DNA of 37,502 bases from an uncultured Clostridia bacterium (GTDB lineage: Bacteria; Bacillota; Clostridia; TANB77; CAG-508). Below are positions 18,302 through 26,730 of the stretch, piece by piece (within the stretch, counting starts at the first letter, position 1; each line of letters begins with the position of its first letter). The notes below the pieces were generated by a model. The model did no database searches. It worked only from the letters and a program-made list of their open reading frames with translations, and was not told the DNA's origin. The DNA is taken from contig CALXYJ010000013.1 of assembly GCA_944392945.1 (NCBI GenBank), forward strand, positions 1-37,502, written 5' to 3'. A program made the position numbers and the translations under genes.

Positions 18302-19858
18302 GTGAATTTATACGAAATGAAACAAGCTTTTGCACAAGGAAAAACAATTTTTGATTTACCTTTAAGAGTTTCATATTATGCTAGAGTTTCTACAGAAAAA
18401 GAAGAACAAATAAATTCATTAGAAAATCAAGTGAATTTTTTTAGAGAATATATTAACAAAAATAAAAATTGGACTTTGGTGAATTCCTACATAGATGAAG
18501 GAATAAGTGGAACAACATCGCGAAAAAGAGAAAATTTTATAAAGATGATTGAAGATAGTAAAAATGGGATTTTTGATTTAATAGTAACAAAAGAAGTATC
18601 TAGATTTTCTCGTGATACTATTGATAGCTTATTTTATACTAGAAAATTATTAGAATATAATGTTTGTGTTTATTTTTTATCAGATAATATAATAACAGCT
18701 TCAAATGATGGAGAATTAAGATTAACAATTATGTCTAGTATGGCACAAGATGAAGTTAGAAAAATTTCGGAAAGAACAAAATTTGGACTAAAAAGGGCAA
18801 TGGAAAAAGGTGTAGTTTTGGGCACAAATAATATATGGGGATATAGAAAAGAAAATGGAAAATTAGTAATAGATGAGAATGAAGCTAAATTAATAAGAAA
18901 AATATTTGAATTATATGTAAATAATAAATGGGGCTTAAAAAAATTATCGGAAGAACTTGCAAAAGAAGGCTATTATAATCATAATGGAAATTTAATACAT
19001 CAAAATACTTTAAAAAATATTATTTTAAATCCAAAATATAAAGGATATTATACAGGTGGTTTATCTACAGTTATAAATTACAGAACTAAGAAACGAAATT
19101 ATTATAGCCAAGATGAAATAAAGATTTATAAAGATAATAAAAATGTTCCTCCAATTGTTTCTGAAGAGTTATGGGAAAAAGCAAATAAAAAATTATTAGA
19201 GAGAAGTAAGTCTGCAAAAAAATATAGAAAACATCAAACAATTTATACATTGTCGGGGAAAATATTTTGCCTAAAACATAAATGTACATATATAAGAAAA
19301 ATAAAACATTATAAAAATAAAAGAGATGTTATATATTGGTATTGTTGTAACTTTCACAAAACAGGAAAAAAGGATGGATGCAATTCATACCTAAAAGAAG
19401 AATATATATATGATTTAATAACTAATTATTTAAAAAAATATGAAATATATAAAGAAGAGGTTTGCAAGAATCTATTAGAATTATATAGTAAATACATAAA
19501 TGATGATGAAAAAGTTAAGGAGCAAATACAATTAAAAAAGAAAATTGATAATCTAGATAAAAAACAAGAGAAGCTATTAGATTTATTTTTAGATGAGATA
19601 ATAACTAAAGATGAATATGGTAATAAAATAGAAAAAATAAAGGAACAAAAAATAAATATAACAAAAAAATTAGAAAAGCTTATAAACAAATATGATTTTA
19701 CAAAAGAAGAATATATCAAATATTTGCAAGAAAAGATTATAGAGGAAACAGAAATATCAAGAAAAAACATAGAAGAATATATAGAAAATTTAGTAAATAA
19801 AATAATCGTAGAAAACAATGGGAATATAAAAATTTATTTGGATGATAAAACAAATTAA
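18302..19858 (+). CDS. Large serine recombinase (integrase)
   Basis: 518 residues from a GTG start with AAAGGAAG upstream. The N-terminal resolvase domain has the catalytic serine S30 in YYARVST, then DEGISGTTSRKR, TKEVSRFSRDT and SSMAQDEVRKISERTKFG. A recombinase DNA-binding domain (~170-270; GYRKENGKLVIDENEAKLIR, NPKYKGYYTGG) follows. Then a zinc-ribbon-like Cys region (~325-365; FCLKHKC, YWYCCNFH, GCNSY) and a long coiled coil (~410-500), the part that controls direction in phiC31/TP901-type integrases. It is the only recombinase gene seen in the island and the natural agent of the feoB insertion. Confidence 0.95.
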   Translation: MNLYEMKQAFAQGKTIFDLPLRVSYYARVSTEKEEQINSLENQVNFFREYINKNKNWTLVNSYIDEGISGTTSRKRENFIKMIEDSKNGIFDLIVTKEVSRFSRDTIDSLFYTRKLLEYNVCVYFLSDNIITASNDGELRLTIMSSMAQDEVRKISERTKFGLKRAMEKGVVLGTNNIWGYRKENGKLVIDENEAKLIRKIFELYVNNKWGLKKLSEELAKEGYYNHNGNLIHQNTLKNIILNPKYKGYYTGGLSTVINYRTKKRNYYSQDEIKIYKDNKNVPPIVSEELWEKANKKLLERSKSAKKYRKHQTIYTLSGKIFCLKHKCTYIRKIKHYKNKRDVIYWYCCNFHKTGKKDGCNSYLKEEYIYDLITNYLKKYEIYKEEVCKNLLELYSKYINDDEKVKEQIQLKKKIDNLDKKQEKLLDLFLDEIITKDEYGNKIEKIKEQKINITKKLEKLINKYDFTKEEYIKYLQEKIIEETEISRKNIEEYIENLVNKIIVENNGNIKIYLDDKTN

Positions 19859-19878
19859 TTAAAATATTGGAAAAAATA

Positions 19879-19914
19879 AACTTTGGGAGAAATAAATATT
19901 TTGCTCCCAAAGTT
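19879..19914. terminator. Terminator between integrase and deacetylase
   Basis: AACTTTGGGAG (19879-19889) and CTCCCAAAGTT (19904-19914) pair perfectly. The T-rich tail is best on the minus strand, so it mainly ends the deacetylase transcript. Confidence 0.78.
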
Positions 19915-19938
19915 ATAGTTATTTTGTATAAATAATAA

Positions 19939-20754
19939 TTAATTGGATGAATCTATAGAATTTTGCAATGAATTAATTTCTTCTATAATTTCTTTTCCTG
20001 TCATTTCACATGGAATATTAATTCTTTTTATAAAATGTTTATTTAGATTTTTAAAATTATTTATTCCGATATCATATACTTGAAAATCAATCCCACCATT
20101 TTTTAAAGTTCTTACTGTTTCATTAGAATATGCACCAAAAGGATAAGCAAATACTTTTAAATCTTGTTTTCCTAAATGTTCTTCGATTTGTTTATATGAA
20201 GCTTTTACATCATCATAAACTTTTCTTGCAGGAACTTCATTGTAGAAGATATGCCTTTTGCTATGGCTAAATATTTCTACGAGTCCACTATTTTGCATCT
20301 CTAAACAATTATTCCAATCTAAATATTTAATTCCATTAATTTCTTGTCCTATTCGATCTGTAATAATAAAAATAGAAACTTTTACATTATATTTTTTTAA
20401 AATTGGATAGATATACTCATAATTACTATAATATCCATCATCAAAAGTTATAATTATTGGATTAGGAGGAAGTTCTTTTTTTCCTGTATAAGCATCATTT
20501 AAATCATTAAAAGAGATTATGCTATATTTATTTTCTAGAAGAGTTTTTATATTTTCCTCAAAGCTTTCAGGAGTATTTATATAATTAAAATTATCAGGAT
20601 CACTATCAGGAACTGTAGTTACAAAATTATGATAAAGAAGTATAGGTACGCTAACGTCAGTCCTTTTGCTAGAATTATATTGCTTAAAAATATATACTAA
20701 AAGGATTATAAAAAATATAATACCTAGAATTATAATTACTTTTTTAAAATTCAA
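19939..20754 (-). CDS. Membrane-anchored polysaccharide deacetylase (NodB/PgaB type)
   Basis: 271 residues. One N-terminal membrane anchor (~5-23) leaves the catalytic domain outside. Carbohydrate-esterase-4 motifs: TFDDGY (103-108; D105 base, D106 metal), SHSKRH with H164 and H168 as metal ligands, and AYPFGAYS. This set fits N-deacetylation of poly-N-acetylglucosamine or peptidoglycan. It is divergent from a PgaC/IcaA-like glycosyltransferase 88 bases away, favouring an exopolysaccharide role like PgaB/IcaB. AGGTG ribosome site; the leader region is shared with the divergent gene. Confidence 0.92.
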   Translation of the reverse strand: MNFKKVIIILGIIFFIILLVYIFKQYNSSKRTDVSVPILLYHNFVTTVPDSDPDNFNYINTPESFEENIKTLLENKYSIISFNDLNDAYTGKKELPPNPIIITFDDGYYSNYEYIYPILKKYNVKVSIFIITDRIGQEINGIKYLDWNNCLEMQNSGLVEIFSHSKRHIFYNEVPARKVYDDVKASYKQIEEHLGKQDLKVFAYPFGAYSNETVRTLKNGGIDFQVYDIGINNFKNLNKHFIKRINIPCEMTGKEIIEEINSLQNSIDSSN

Positions 20755-20823
20755 TTTAATTCACCTCATTTTATTTTATTATGTATAAACATTTTTTGAC
20801 ACAAATCACCATATTTTGACAAG

Positions 20824-20843
20824 CCTCATATGATAATATGAGG
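20824..20843. promoter_or_regulatory. Palindrome overlapping the glycosyltransferase ribosome site
   Basis: CCTCATAT-GATA-ATATGAGG, perfect 8-base arms with a 4-base loop. The right arm contains the GAGG of the ribosome site for ATG 20852. It may be an operator for the divergent pair or an RNA hairpin that hides the ribosome site. Confidence 0.6.
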
Positions 20844-20851
20844 TGAGAAGA

Positions 20852-22123
20852 ATGTTTTTAATATCTTTAATATGTTCATTAATATATCTTATTTTTTCAA
20901 TATGCATAAATATTAATTGGATTAATGATATTGCTTGCTATTTTGGATATTTTTTAGCTATTTATTTAGTAGTGTTTGTAGCGATAATTCCTGGATTTAA
21001 TTATGTATTTAATTTTATTAGTTTATTATTTAATAAAAAAGAAAAGAAATTATGTTCAAAAGAAGAGGATGTAACTATTTTGATTCCAGTTTATAATTCT
21101 AAAAAAACAATAAAAGATACTTTGGAATCTATAAAAAAGCAAAAATATACAGGAGATATTTATATAAACATCATTGATGATGGGTCGACAGATGGATCAT
21201 TAGAATTATTAAAATCTCTAGATTTGGATTCAAATATATCTATTATAGAAGCAGAACACAAAGGAAAAGCAGAAGCACTTAATAAAGGTTTGGAAAAGGT
21301 AAAAACAGAATATACAATAACGATTGATAGTGATACTGTTTTACACCCATTAGCAATAAGAAAAATAATGAATAAATTAGTAAATTCAAACAAAAAAACT
21401 GCAGCTACTGCAGGGTGCTTATTTGTTAAAAATAATAAAAAAAGTTTTATTACAAAATTACAAGAGTGGGACTATACCTTAGGAATATTTGGAGTAAAAT
21501 TTGTTCAAGGTAATTTTAATTCAACCTTAGTTGCACAAGGTGCATTTAGTGCATATAAAACAAGAATACTAAAAGAAATAGGAGGATGGCAAGATAGTGT
21601 TGGAGAGGATATTGTTTTAACATGGCAACTCCTAAGTTGCGGGTATGAAACAAATTTTGTAAAAAATGCAATTGCATATACAGAGGTTCCAGAAAAATTT
21701 AGAGATTTAGGTAAACAAAGAAAAAGATGGGCAAGAGGAATGATAGAAGCTTTTAAAAAAGTAAAAGTATTTAGGTCTAAAAAACTTAATTTTAAATCTA
21801 AGTTTTTAATGTGTTTAAATGTATTTTTCCCATTTATAGATCTTGCACTTCTTATTTTTGTACCACTTGGATTAATATTGTTAGCTTTAGGAAAACCATT
21901 ACTAATTGGATGGATATCTTTACTTGTAATTCCATTTGGTTTATTACTTTGTTTGTTGATAGAAATTAGAAGAAAAAATATGTTAAAAGAAATTGAGTGT
22001 AAGCTAGAAAAAAGAAGTATATTGGGCTTTATAGTATATGTTTTATTATATGCATTTATTTTAGCTCCTTATTGTTTAATAGGATATATTTCGGAATTAA
22101 TAAATTGTAAGAAAAAATGGTAA
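20852..22123 (+). CDS. Processive family 2 glycosyltransferase (PgaC/IcaA/BcsA-like)
   Basis: 423 residues; ATG 20852 is chosen because GAGGTG lies six bases before it, while a GTG at 20843 lies inside that site. Two N-terminal membrane helices, then the GT2 catalytic domain: IIDDGSTDG (D109, D110), DSDT (D159, D161), GEDIVLTWQ (catalytic base D253), and QRKRW (289-293), the mark of processive synthases. Several C-terminal membrane helices (~312-400) form the export channel. The set is that of beta-1,6-GlcNAc/hyaluronan-type synthases; together with the deacetylase it suggests exopolysaccharide synthesis. Confidence 0.92.
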   Translation: MFLISLICSLIYLIFSICININWINDIACYFGYFLAIYLVVFVAIIPGFNYVFNFISLLFNKKEKKLCSKEEDVTILIPVYNSKKTIKDTLESIKKQKYTGDIYINIIDDGSTDGSLELLKSLDLDSNISIIEAEHKGKAEALNKGLEKVKTEYTITIDSDTVLHPLAIRKIMNKLVNSNKKTAATAGCLFVKNNKKSFITKLQEWDYTLGIFGVKFVQGNFNSTLVAQGAFSAYKTRILKEIGGWQDSVGEDIVLTWQLLSCGYETNFVKNAIAYTEVPEKFRDLGKQRKRWARGMIEAFKKVKVFRSKKLNFKSKFLMCLNVFFPFIDLALLIFVPLGLILLALGKPLLIGWISLLVIPFGLLLCLLIEIRRKNMLKEIECKLEKRSILGFIVYVLLYAFILAPYCLIGYISELINCKKKW

Positions 22124-22168
22124 ATTTGTAATAGTTAATGTATAGTAACTTAAATAATAAACACAACA

Positions 22169-22197
22169 TTGCAATATTATGTAAAATAGTATATAAT
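22169..22197 (+). promoter_or_regulatory. Promoter of patatin-like gene
   Basis: TTGCAA (22169-22174), 17-base spacer, TATAAT (22192-22197), 30 bases before the start codon. Confidence 0.7.
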
Positions 22198-22227
22198 TGT
22201 ATAAATTTTGCAGAAAGGAGATTTTAT

Positions 22228-22947
22228 ATGAGTGAAAAAGAAGTTTCTCTAGGAATTCGGGGAGGAGGCGTAAAAAGTGCTGTTGGAATTGGAGTTCTAG
22301 CGGCATTAGAAAAGCTTCAAATAAGAGTCTCAGAAATAACCGGAGATAGCATGGGGTCTGTAATAGCAGCGTTATATGCAACGGGTCATACAATTGGTCA
22401 GATTACACAGCTATTTAAAGAGTATTCTATTACATTTTCTGAGGCTACAAGACTCAGAGCTGGAACGGGAAGCAACATTATAGAAACTAGTTTAAATTTA
22501 GCATGTGGAAATAAGACAATGAAAGAGACGTATATCCCATTAACAATTTCAGCCAATATTGGAGGTTTTATTACTCCAAAACCATACTATTTTGACAGTC
22601 TCAAAACACCTCTTGTACCTATTGGTACTGCTTGTAGGGCAAGTAGTAGTTTTCCATACTTATATGAACATTTTAAGTATGAAGGTCAGAGGTTTTGGGA
22701 CGGAGGTATGGTAGCATCACCGCCGACGCCGAGGTTTGACTTGACTAAAGAATTCGTCTTAGCTAGCTTTGAGACGAAAAGCAAGCGGAAAGTGTATGCA
22801 AATAGTCTGGAAAGGGCAGAGCGAGAAGCAGATGTAATAATTAGACCGAAGCTTGAAATGGGCACTCTGGGTGATCCGGCAGATGTAGAGGAAGCGATAT
22901 GCCTCGGATATGTAGAGGCGATGAAGAAATTATCGCAATTTAATTAA
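22228..22947 (+). CDS. Patatin-like phospholipase
   Basis: 239 residues; ATG 22228 follows AAAGGAG. Patatin family serine hydrolase with a Ser-Asp dyad: oxyanion loop RGGGVKSAVGIG (11-22), nucleophile S41 in GDSMGS (G-x-S-x-G), and D158 in WDGG. The usual activity is acyl-ester hydrolysis of membrane lipids. No signal peptide, so it is cytosolic or peripheral. Its 3' two thirds are clearly richer in G+C and use codons (CGG, CCG, GCG) rare in the neighbours, suggesting a different donor. It has its own promoter and a strong terminator. Confidence 0.9.
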   Translation: MSEKEVSLGIRGGGVKSAVGIGVLAALEKLQIRVSEITGDSMGSVIAALYATGHTIGQITQLFKEYSITFSEATRLRAGTGSNIIETSLNLACGNKTMKETYIPLTISANIGGFITPKPYYFDSLKTPLVPIGTACRASSSFPYLYEHFKYEGQRFWDGGMVASPPTPRFDLTKEFVLASFETKSKRKVYANSLERAEREADVIIRPKLEMGTLGDPADVEEAICLGYVEAMKKLSQFN

Positions 22948-22962
22948 ATATCATGTAAAATC

Positions 22963-22998
22963 TTAGCCCCATCCATAAATTTCTATGGATGGGGCTAA
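22963..22998. terminator. Bidirectional terminator
   Basis: A 15-base perfect stem (22963-22977 with 22984-22998; six-base loop) between the convergent patatin and beta-rich protein genes. Confidence 0.9.
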
Positions 22999-23001
22999 AA
23001 A

Positions 23002-23931
23002 CTATTTTTTCAAAATATATGTATATCCACCAGCTGGATATTCTATACAATTTTCAGAAGAATTATAGGTAAGTGTTTTTGTTTGATTATTAGAATATAC
23101 TAAATTTATTGTACTTCCGTTAACTGTATATGTACCAGAAGTTTGATTATCAAATTCTGAAGATGTTACTGTTCCAATTAAATCAGAAAAACTGCCATCT
23201 TGGTTAAGTGTTAAACTACCAATACCATTTTCAATACTACTTCCAAAAATATCTCGTGAATCTACTTCTTGACCATTTAGTAAACCTTTTTCAAAATTCC
23301 AAGATCCAGAAATATCTACAACATTAGAAGATGTATTAGAGCTAGAAGATTCATTTTCTTCATCTTCAAACTTATAAATCATTCCAACAGTGGTATTTAA
23401 ATCACTACTTGAAGTCCTAGAAAATCTTAAATCTTCAGAATCAACTATAGTAAATTCAAATGTTAGATTAGCAGAAGTGTTAGAAGAACCTCCTCCTTCT
23501 AAATTAGTTTCTTGTGTTGCAGTACAAATTAAAGTATTATTCTCAAATGTATATGTTCCAATATAAGAAGTACCTAAAGGTAAATTTGCACTAAAAGAAC
23601 CGTCAGCAGAAAGAGTAATACTTTCAATTCCGTAATTTTCGTCAGGTGTAACATTTATTCCCTGTACAACATAAGTTCCTGCTTTTAAAGTTATTGTTTC
23701 ATTGGTTGAAGTTGAAACTGTATTACTTGTAGAGTTAATTTGTTCTTGTAAATCATTAGTCATATTTTCTAAATTTAAAATTTCTTGATTTAGTTTCTTT
23801 GCTTCATCTTCTGCAGATTTTTTGTCACTTGATAAAGTATAAATAAAATAAGCCATAACGCATATAGCGATAATAGCTATAACTAAAAAAATTGATAGAA
23901 TAATTGGTGCTTTAGATTTCTTTTGTTCCAT
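23002..23931 (-). CDS. Membrane-anchored beta-rich surface protein, unknown function
   Basis: 309 residues from ATG 23931 with GGAGGG just upstream. Basic N-terminus, one membrane segment (~9-31), a short coiled coil (~37-65; EDEAKKLNQEILNLENM), a Ser/Thr-rich linker, then two related beta domains: SLSADGSFSANL-type and LTLNQDGSFSDLIG with GTYTVNGSTINLVY-type strands. The G-S-F plus G-T-Y pattern resembles small lipocalin/META-like repeats found in surface proteins of gut Firmicutes. No catalytic motif seen. It is divergent from the sigma-fusion gene, separated by about 120 bases. Confidence 0.82.
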   Translation of the reverse strand: MEQKKSKAPIILSIFLVIAIIAICVMAYFIYTLSSDKKSAEDEAKKLNQEILNLENMTNDLQEQINSTSNTVSTSTNETITLKAGTYVVQGINVTPDENYGIESITLSADGSFSANLPLGTSYIGTYTFENNTLICTATQETNLEGGGSSNTSANLTFEFTIVDSEDLRFSRTSSSDLNTTVGMIYKFEDEENESSSSNTSSNVVDISGSWNFEKGLLNGQEVDSRDIFGSSIENGIGSLTLNQDGSFSDLIGTVTSSEFDNQTSGTYTVNGSTINLVYSNNQTKTLTYNSSENCIEYPAGGYTYILKK

Positions 23932-23998
23932 AGTTTCCCTCCTCATGTTTTTATAGTACTATATTATAAAGAAAAAAACAATTATAAAATTAAAAACG

Positions 23999-24024
23999 TG
24001 AAACTTTTTTTTATTTTACGAGTA
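23999..24024 (+). promoter_or_regulatory. ECF-sigma-like promoter before the sigma-fusion gene
   Basis: TGAAAC (23999-24004), a T-rich tract of 14 bases, then CGAGTA (24019-24024). This resembles the TGAAAC...CGT class recognised by ECF sigma factors such as SigW, though the spacing is slightly short. No good housekeeping promoter is visible, so autoregulation by the encoded sigma factor is plausible. Confidence 0.45.
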
Positions 24025-24049
24025 TGTATTAGTGAAAGTAGGTAGAAAA

Positions 24050-25861
24050 ATGAAAAAAGAATTAGATATAGAATTATATAAAAAATATTTAGAAGGGGAT
24101 AAAGAAGCTTTTGAGACTTTATATTATAAATATAAAAATAGATTACAATATTTTATATTTAATATTGTAAAAGATTATCAGAGAGCAGAAGATATAGTAC
24201 AGGAAGTTTTTATATATGTAATGCAACATGAAATCAAAGAGGGATATAGCTTTAAATATTATTTATATCTTGTGGCAAAAAGTAAAGCTTTAAATTGTAT
24301 AAATACAGAAAAAAGAAGAAGTGAGATAAACGAAAAATATTTATCCAAAGAATCAGATATGGTAGAACAAGATGTATCAGATATAGTTATGAAAAAAGAA
24401 AATAAGAAGACTCTTATAGAGGCAATAAATACCTTAGATGATAAATATAAAAATGCAATATATTTAACAAAAATAGAGGAGATGTCTTATAAAGAAACAG
24501 CAGATATTTTGGGTGAATCTATAAATAATGTAAAAACGCTTGTACATAGAGGAAAAAGAAACTTAAGAAAAATTTTATTAAAGAAAGGATTTGGGGAAAT
24601 GAATAAAGTATTAAGAGTAATAATAATAGTAATATGTACAACATTAGTATTGTCAGGTCTTGTATATGCTGTTTCAGTAATTTATAAGAACTTAAATAAA
24701 AATCATAATATAACATTTAATGCAAGTTATGAAAGTACATTGGATGATAATACTATTAATAATTTATGGATTGGAACATTGGATTTAGCTTGGAAAGAAT
24801 TAGAAGAAAAGTTAGAAAGAAAAATTGAATTAGATGAAAATATAGAAATTGCAGATGAGCTAAATGCAAGTACTTTTACAAAAGATATGCTATCTGCAGA
24901 TGATTACACTATAGAAGTAAATAGAACGCAAACAAATGGATATGATATTAATGCAACATTAAATAAAAATCTAAATTTTTTATATAGTTTTGATAATTTT
25001 AGTAATGATTATAATTATACATTTGGAAAAGATACAAATAGTACTGAATATATAAAATATTTTGGAATAAATAATGCAAGCAAAGAAGAATTAAACAACA
25101 ATGTGGAAGTTCTATTTTTTAATGAAATTAGTAATAATGCTGTGAATAATGATTTTGCAGTAAAATTAAAAACAAAAGAAGGAGACGAAATAATATTATA
25201 TAGAACTGATGAAAATAAATCATTTGATGAATATTATAATGATATAATATCTAAATCAAAGGAATTTACAGGAAGTACTATATTAGAAGAAGATGATGAA
25301 TTACTTATTCCATATGTTAGAGTAAATGGAAGGATTGCATATAATGAATTATTTGGGAGAACAATAAAAAATACGGATGGTATGTATATTTCTAATGTTG
25401 TACAAAATGTTAATTTTTCTTTAAATGAATCTGGAGCTAATATTAATAGTCATTCCACAATGACAACAGAATATATTTCGGTAGGCAGTAGATATTTTTG
25501 GTTTAAGGATAAATTTATAATATTTATGAAGGAAGCTAATAGCCAAAGACCATATTTTGCATTAAAGGTGGATAATAGTGATATTCTAGAAAAAAAGGAA
25601 GAAAATGATGAACCGAAAATAATAGATAATATAGTTATTGCTCCAGAACGTTATCAGAAATATTTAATTGGCGGAGAATATAAATTTTATGAAGATGAGA
25701 ATTATGAATATTTTTATCCAAGCCATAGAACAGAAGTGGTAGAAGTGTATTTTAAGGATGGAGGTTTTATGACTGTAGAAGAGGCATTAAAAGAAGGTAA
25801 AATAAGTATGGACTTATTAGATAAATATGGAGTAGAATATACTAAAAAAGCAAAGAGGTAA
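24050..25861 (+). CDS. ECF sigma factor fused to transmembrane and extracytoplasmic domain
   Basis: 603 residues from ATG 24050. Residues ~15-90 are sigma region 2 (FETLYYKYKNRLQYFIF, RAEDIVQEVFIYVM). Residues ~122-178 are sigma region 4 (LDDKYKNAIYLTKIEEMSYK followed by ETADILGESINNVKTLVHRG). In the same frame follow one membrane helix (~188-211) and a ~390-residue outer domain with no catalytic motif recognised; its KDKFIIFMKEANSQRPYFAL segment faintly recalls serpin C-termini. No stop or frameshift separates sigma from the rest. An internal ATG at 24599 with AAAGGA-TTTGGGGAA before it could also start a separate membrane protein. Next gene follows at 3 bases. Confidence 0.85.
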   Translation: MKKELDIELYKKYLEGDKEAFETLYYKYKNRLQYFIFNIVKDYQRAEDIVQEVFIYVMQHEIKEGYSFKYYLYLVAKSKALNCINTEKRRSEINEKYLSKESDMVEQDVSDIVMKKENKKTLIEAINTLDDKYKNAIYLTKIEEMSYKETADILGESINNVKTLVHRGKRNLRKILLKKGFGEMNKVLRVIIIVICTTLVLSGLVYAVSVIYKNLNKNHNITFNASYESTLDDNTINNLWIGTLDLAWKELEEKLERKIELDENIEIADELNASTFTKDMLSADDYTIEVNRTQTNGYDINATLNKNLNFLYSFDNFSNDYNYTFGKDTNSTEYIKYFGINNASKEELNNNVEVLFFNEISNNAVNNDFAVKLKTKEGDEIILYRTDENKSFDEYYNDIISKSKEFTGSTILEEDDELLIPYVRVNGRIAYNELFGRTIKNTDGMYISNVVQNVNFSLNESGANINSHSTMTTEYISVGSRYFWFKDKFIIFMKEANSQRPYFALKVDNSDILEKKEENDEPKIIDNIVIAPERYQKYLIGGEYKFYEDENYEYFYPSHRTEVVEVYFKDGGFMTVEEALKEGKISMDLLDKYGVEYTKKAKR

Positions 25862-25864
25862 AAA

Positions 25865-26323
25865 ATGAAAAGAAAAGTAAGAATTTTCTTAAGAACATTG
25901 TGTCTAGTAATAAGTATACTTATATCATTCTTTTTTATATTAGTTGATTTTATTATATTGTTTAGATATGGGAATACATATATTCTAAAAAACAATATTG
26001 ATCAAGAATATATAAAAGAAGCTATATCAGAAGAAATTAATGTGAAAATGCCAGAAGATATAGAGATTATAAGAGTTGAATATAGAAGAGTTTGGAATCA
26101 GAGTAATTATAAAATTTTATATTTGCAAGATGGAAACATAGAAGAAGAAAATTATATTTATGATGCTGATAGAACAAATTTAGACAAATATATGGAAGAG
26201 AATGCTAAAACAAATAATGGTTTAATTCTTTCTATAATTTTAATTATCGTAATTTTACAAATATTTGTGCCTTTAATTTGTTTAGTAAAGTTAATAAAAG
26301 AGATAAAAAACAAAGATTTATGA
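25865..26323 (+). CDS. Two-helix membrane protein, partner of the sigma fusion
   Basis: 152 residues; its AAAGAGGT ribosome site lies inside the end of the sigma-fusion gene, so translation is coupled. Membrane segments at ~12-34 and ~121-143, with a ~80-residue acidic outer loop (IDQEYIKEAISEEINVKMPE...). No family recognised. Position suggests it belongs to the same signalling unit, perhaps modulating the sigma fusion; this is inference. Confidence 0.75.
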   Translation: MKRKVRIFLRTLCLVISILISFFFILVDFIILFRYGNTYILKNNIDQEYIKEAISEEINVKMPEDIEIIRVEYRRVWNQSNYKILYLQDGNIEEENYIYDADRTNLDKYMEENAKTNNGLILSIILIIVILQIFVPLICLVKLIKEIKNKDL

Positions 26324-26351
26324 AATAGATATTTTGAAATTATTTATAAAG

Positions 26352-26378
26352 ACCTCCATGCAACGCCAACATGGAGGT
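26352..26378. terminator. Weak bidirectional terminator or hairpin
   Basis: ACCTCCATG (26352-26360) and CATGGAGGT (26370-26378) pair perfectly between two convergent genes; T tails on both sides are poor. Confidence 0.55.
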
Positions 26379-26383
26379 AATAA

Positions 26384-26644
26384 TTATTCAAGCCAAAAAC
26401 AAAAATGTTCTTCGTCTACACTCCAATGAATTGGAGTTCCTTCGATATTCATTCCTTCTAGTTTTGCTAATTTCCAAAATAATGGATTGTTTGTTAATCG
26501 TTCTATTGGAAATTCAAATCTGTCCAGTTCTGCATTGAATGTTATATATATTAGCAGATCATTTTGTTCTGCTAATATATTGTAAATAATAAGAACTGCG
26601 CCTGTTGGTGGATATGGTAACATTTTTTGGATATATTTAAGCAT
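26384..26644 (-). CDS. Small unknown protein at the right end of the island
   Basis: 86 residues; AGGAGG before the ATG is excellent. Compact, probably soluble alpha/beta protein with an aromatic-rich C-terminus (PIHWSVDEEHFCFWLE). No domain recognised. It is the last island gene before attR, where elements often keep small regulatory or maintenance genes, but nothing in the sequence proves such a role. Confidence 0.65.
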   Translation of the reverse strand: MLKYIQKMLPYPPTGAVLIIYNILAEQNDLLIYITFNAELDRFEFPIERLTNNPLFWKLAKLEGMNIEGTPIHWSVDEEHFCFWLE

Positions 26645-26730
26645 AAGTTTTCCTCCTGTATATTTTATTGGCGTTGAACAGACTCTTGTCTTGGACTATT
26701 ATACTACGATTATAATAAATAGCAAAATTT

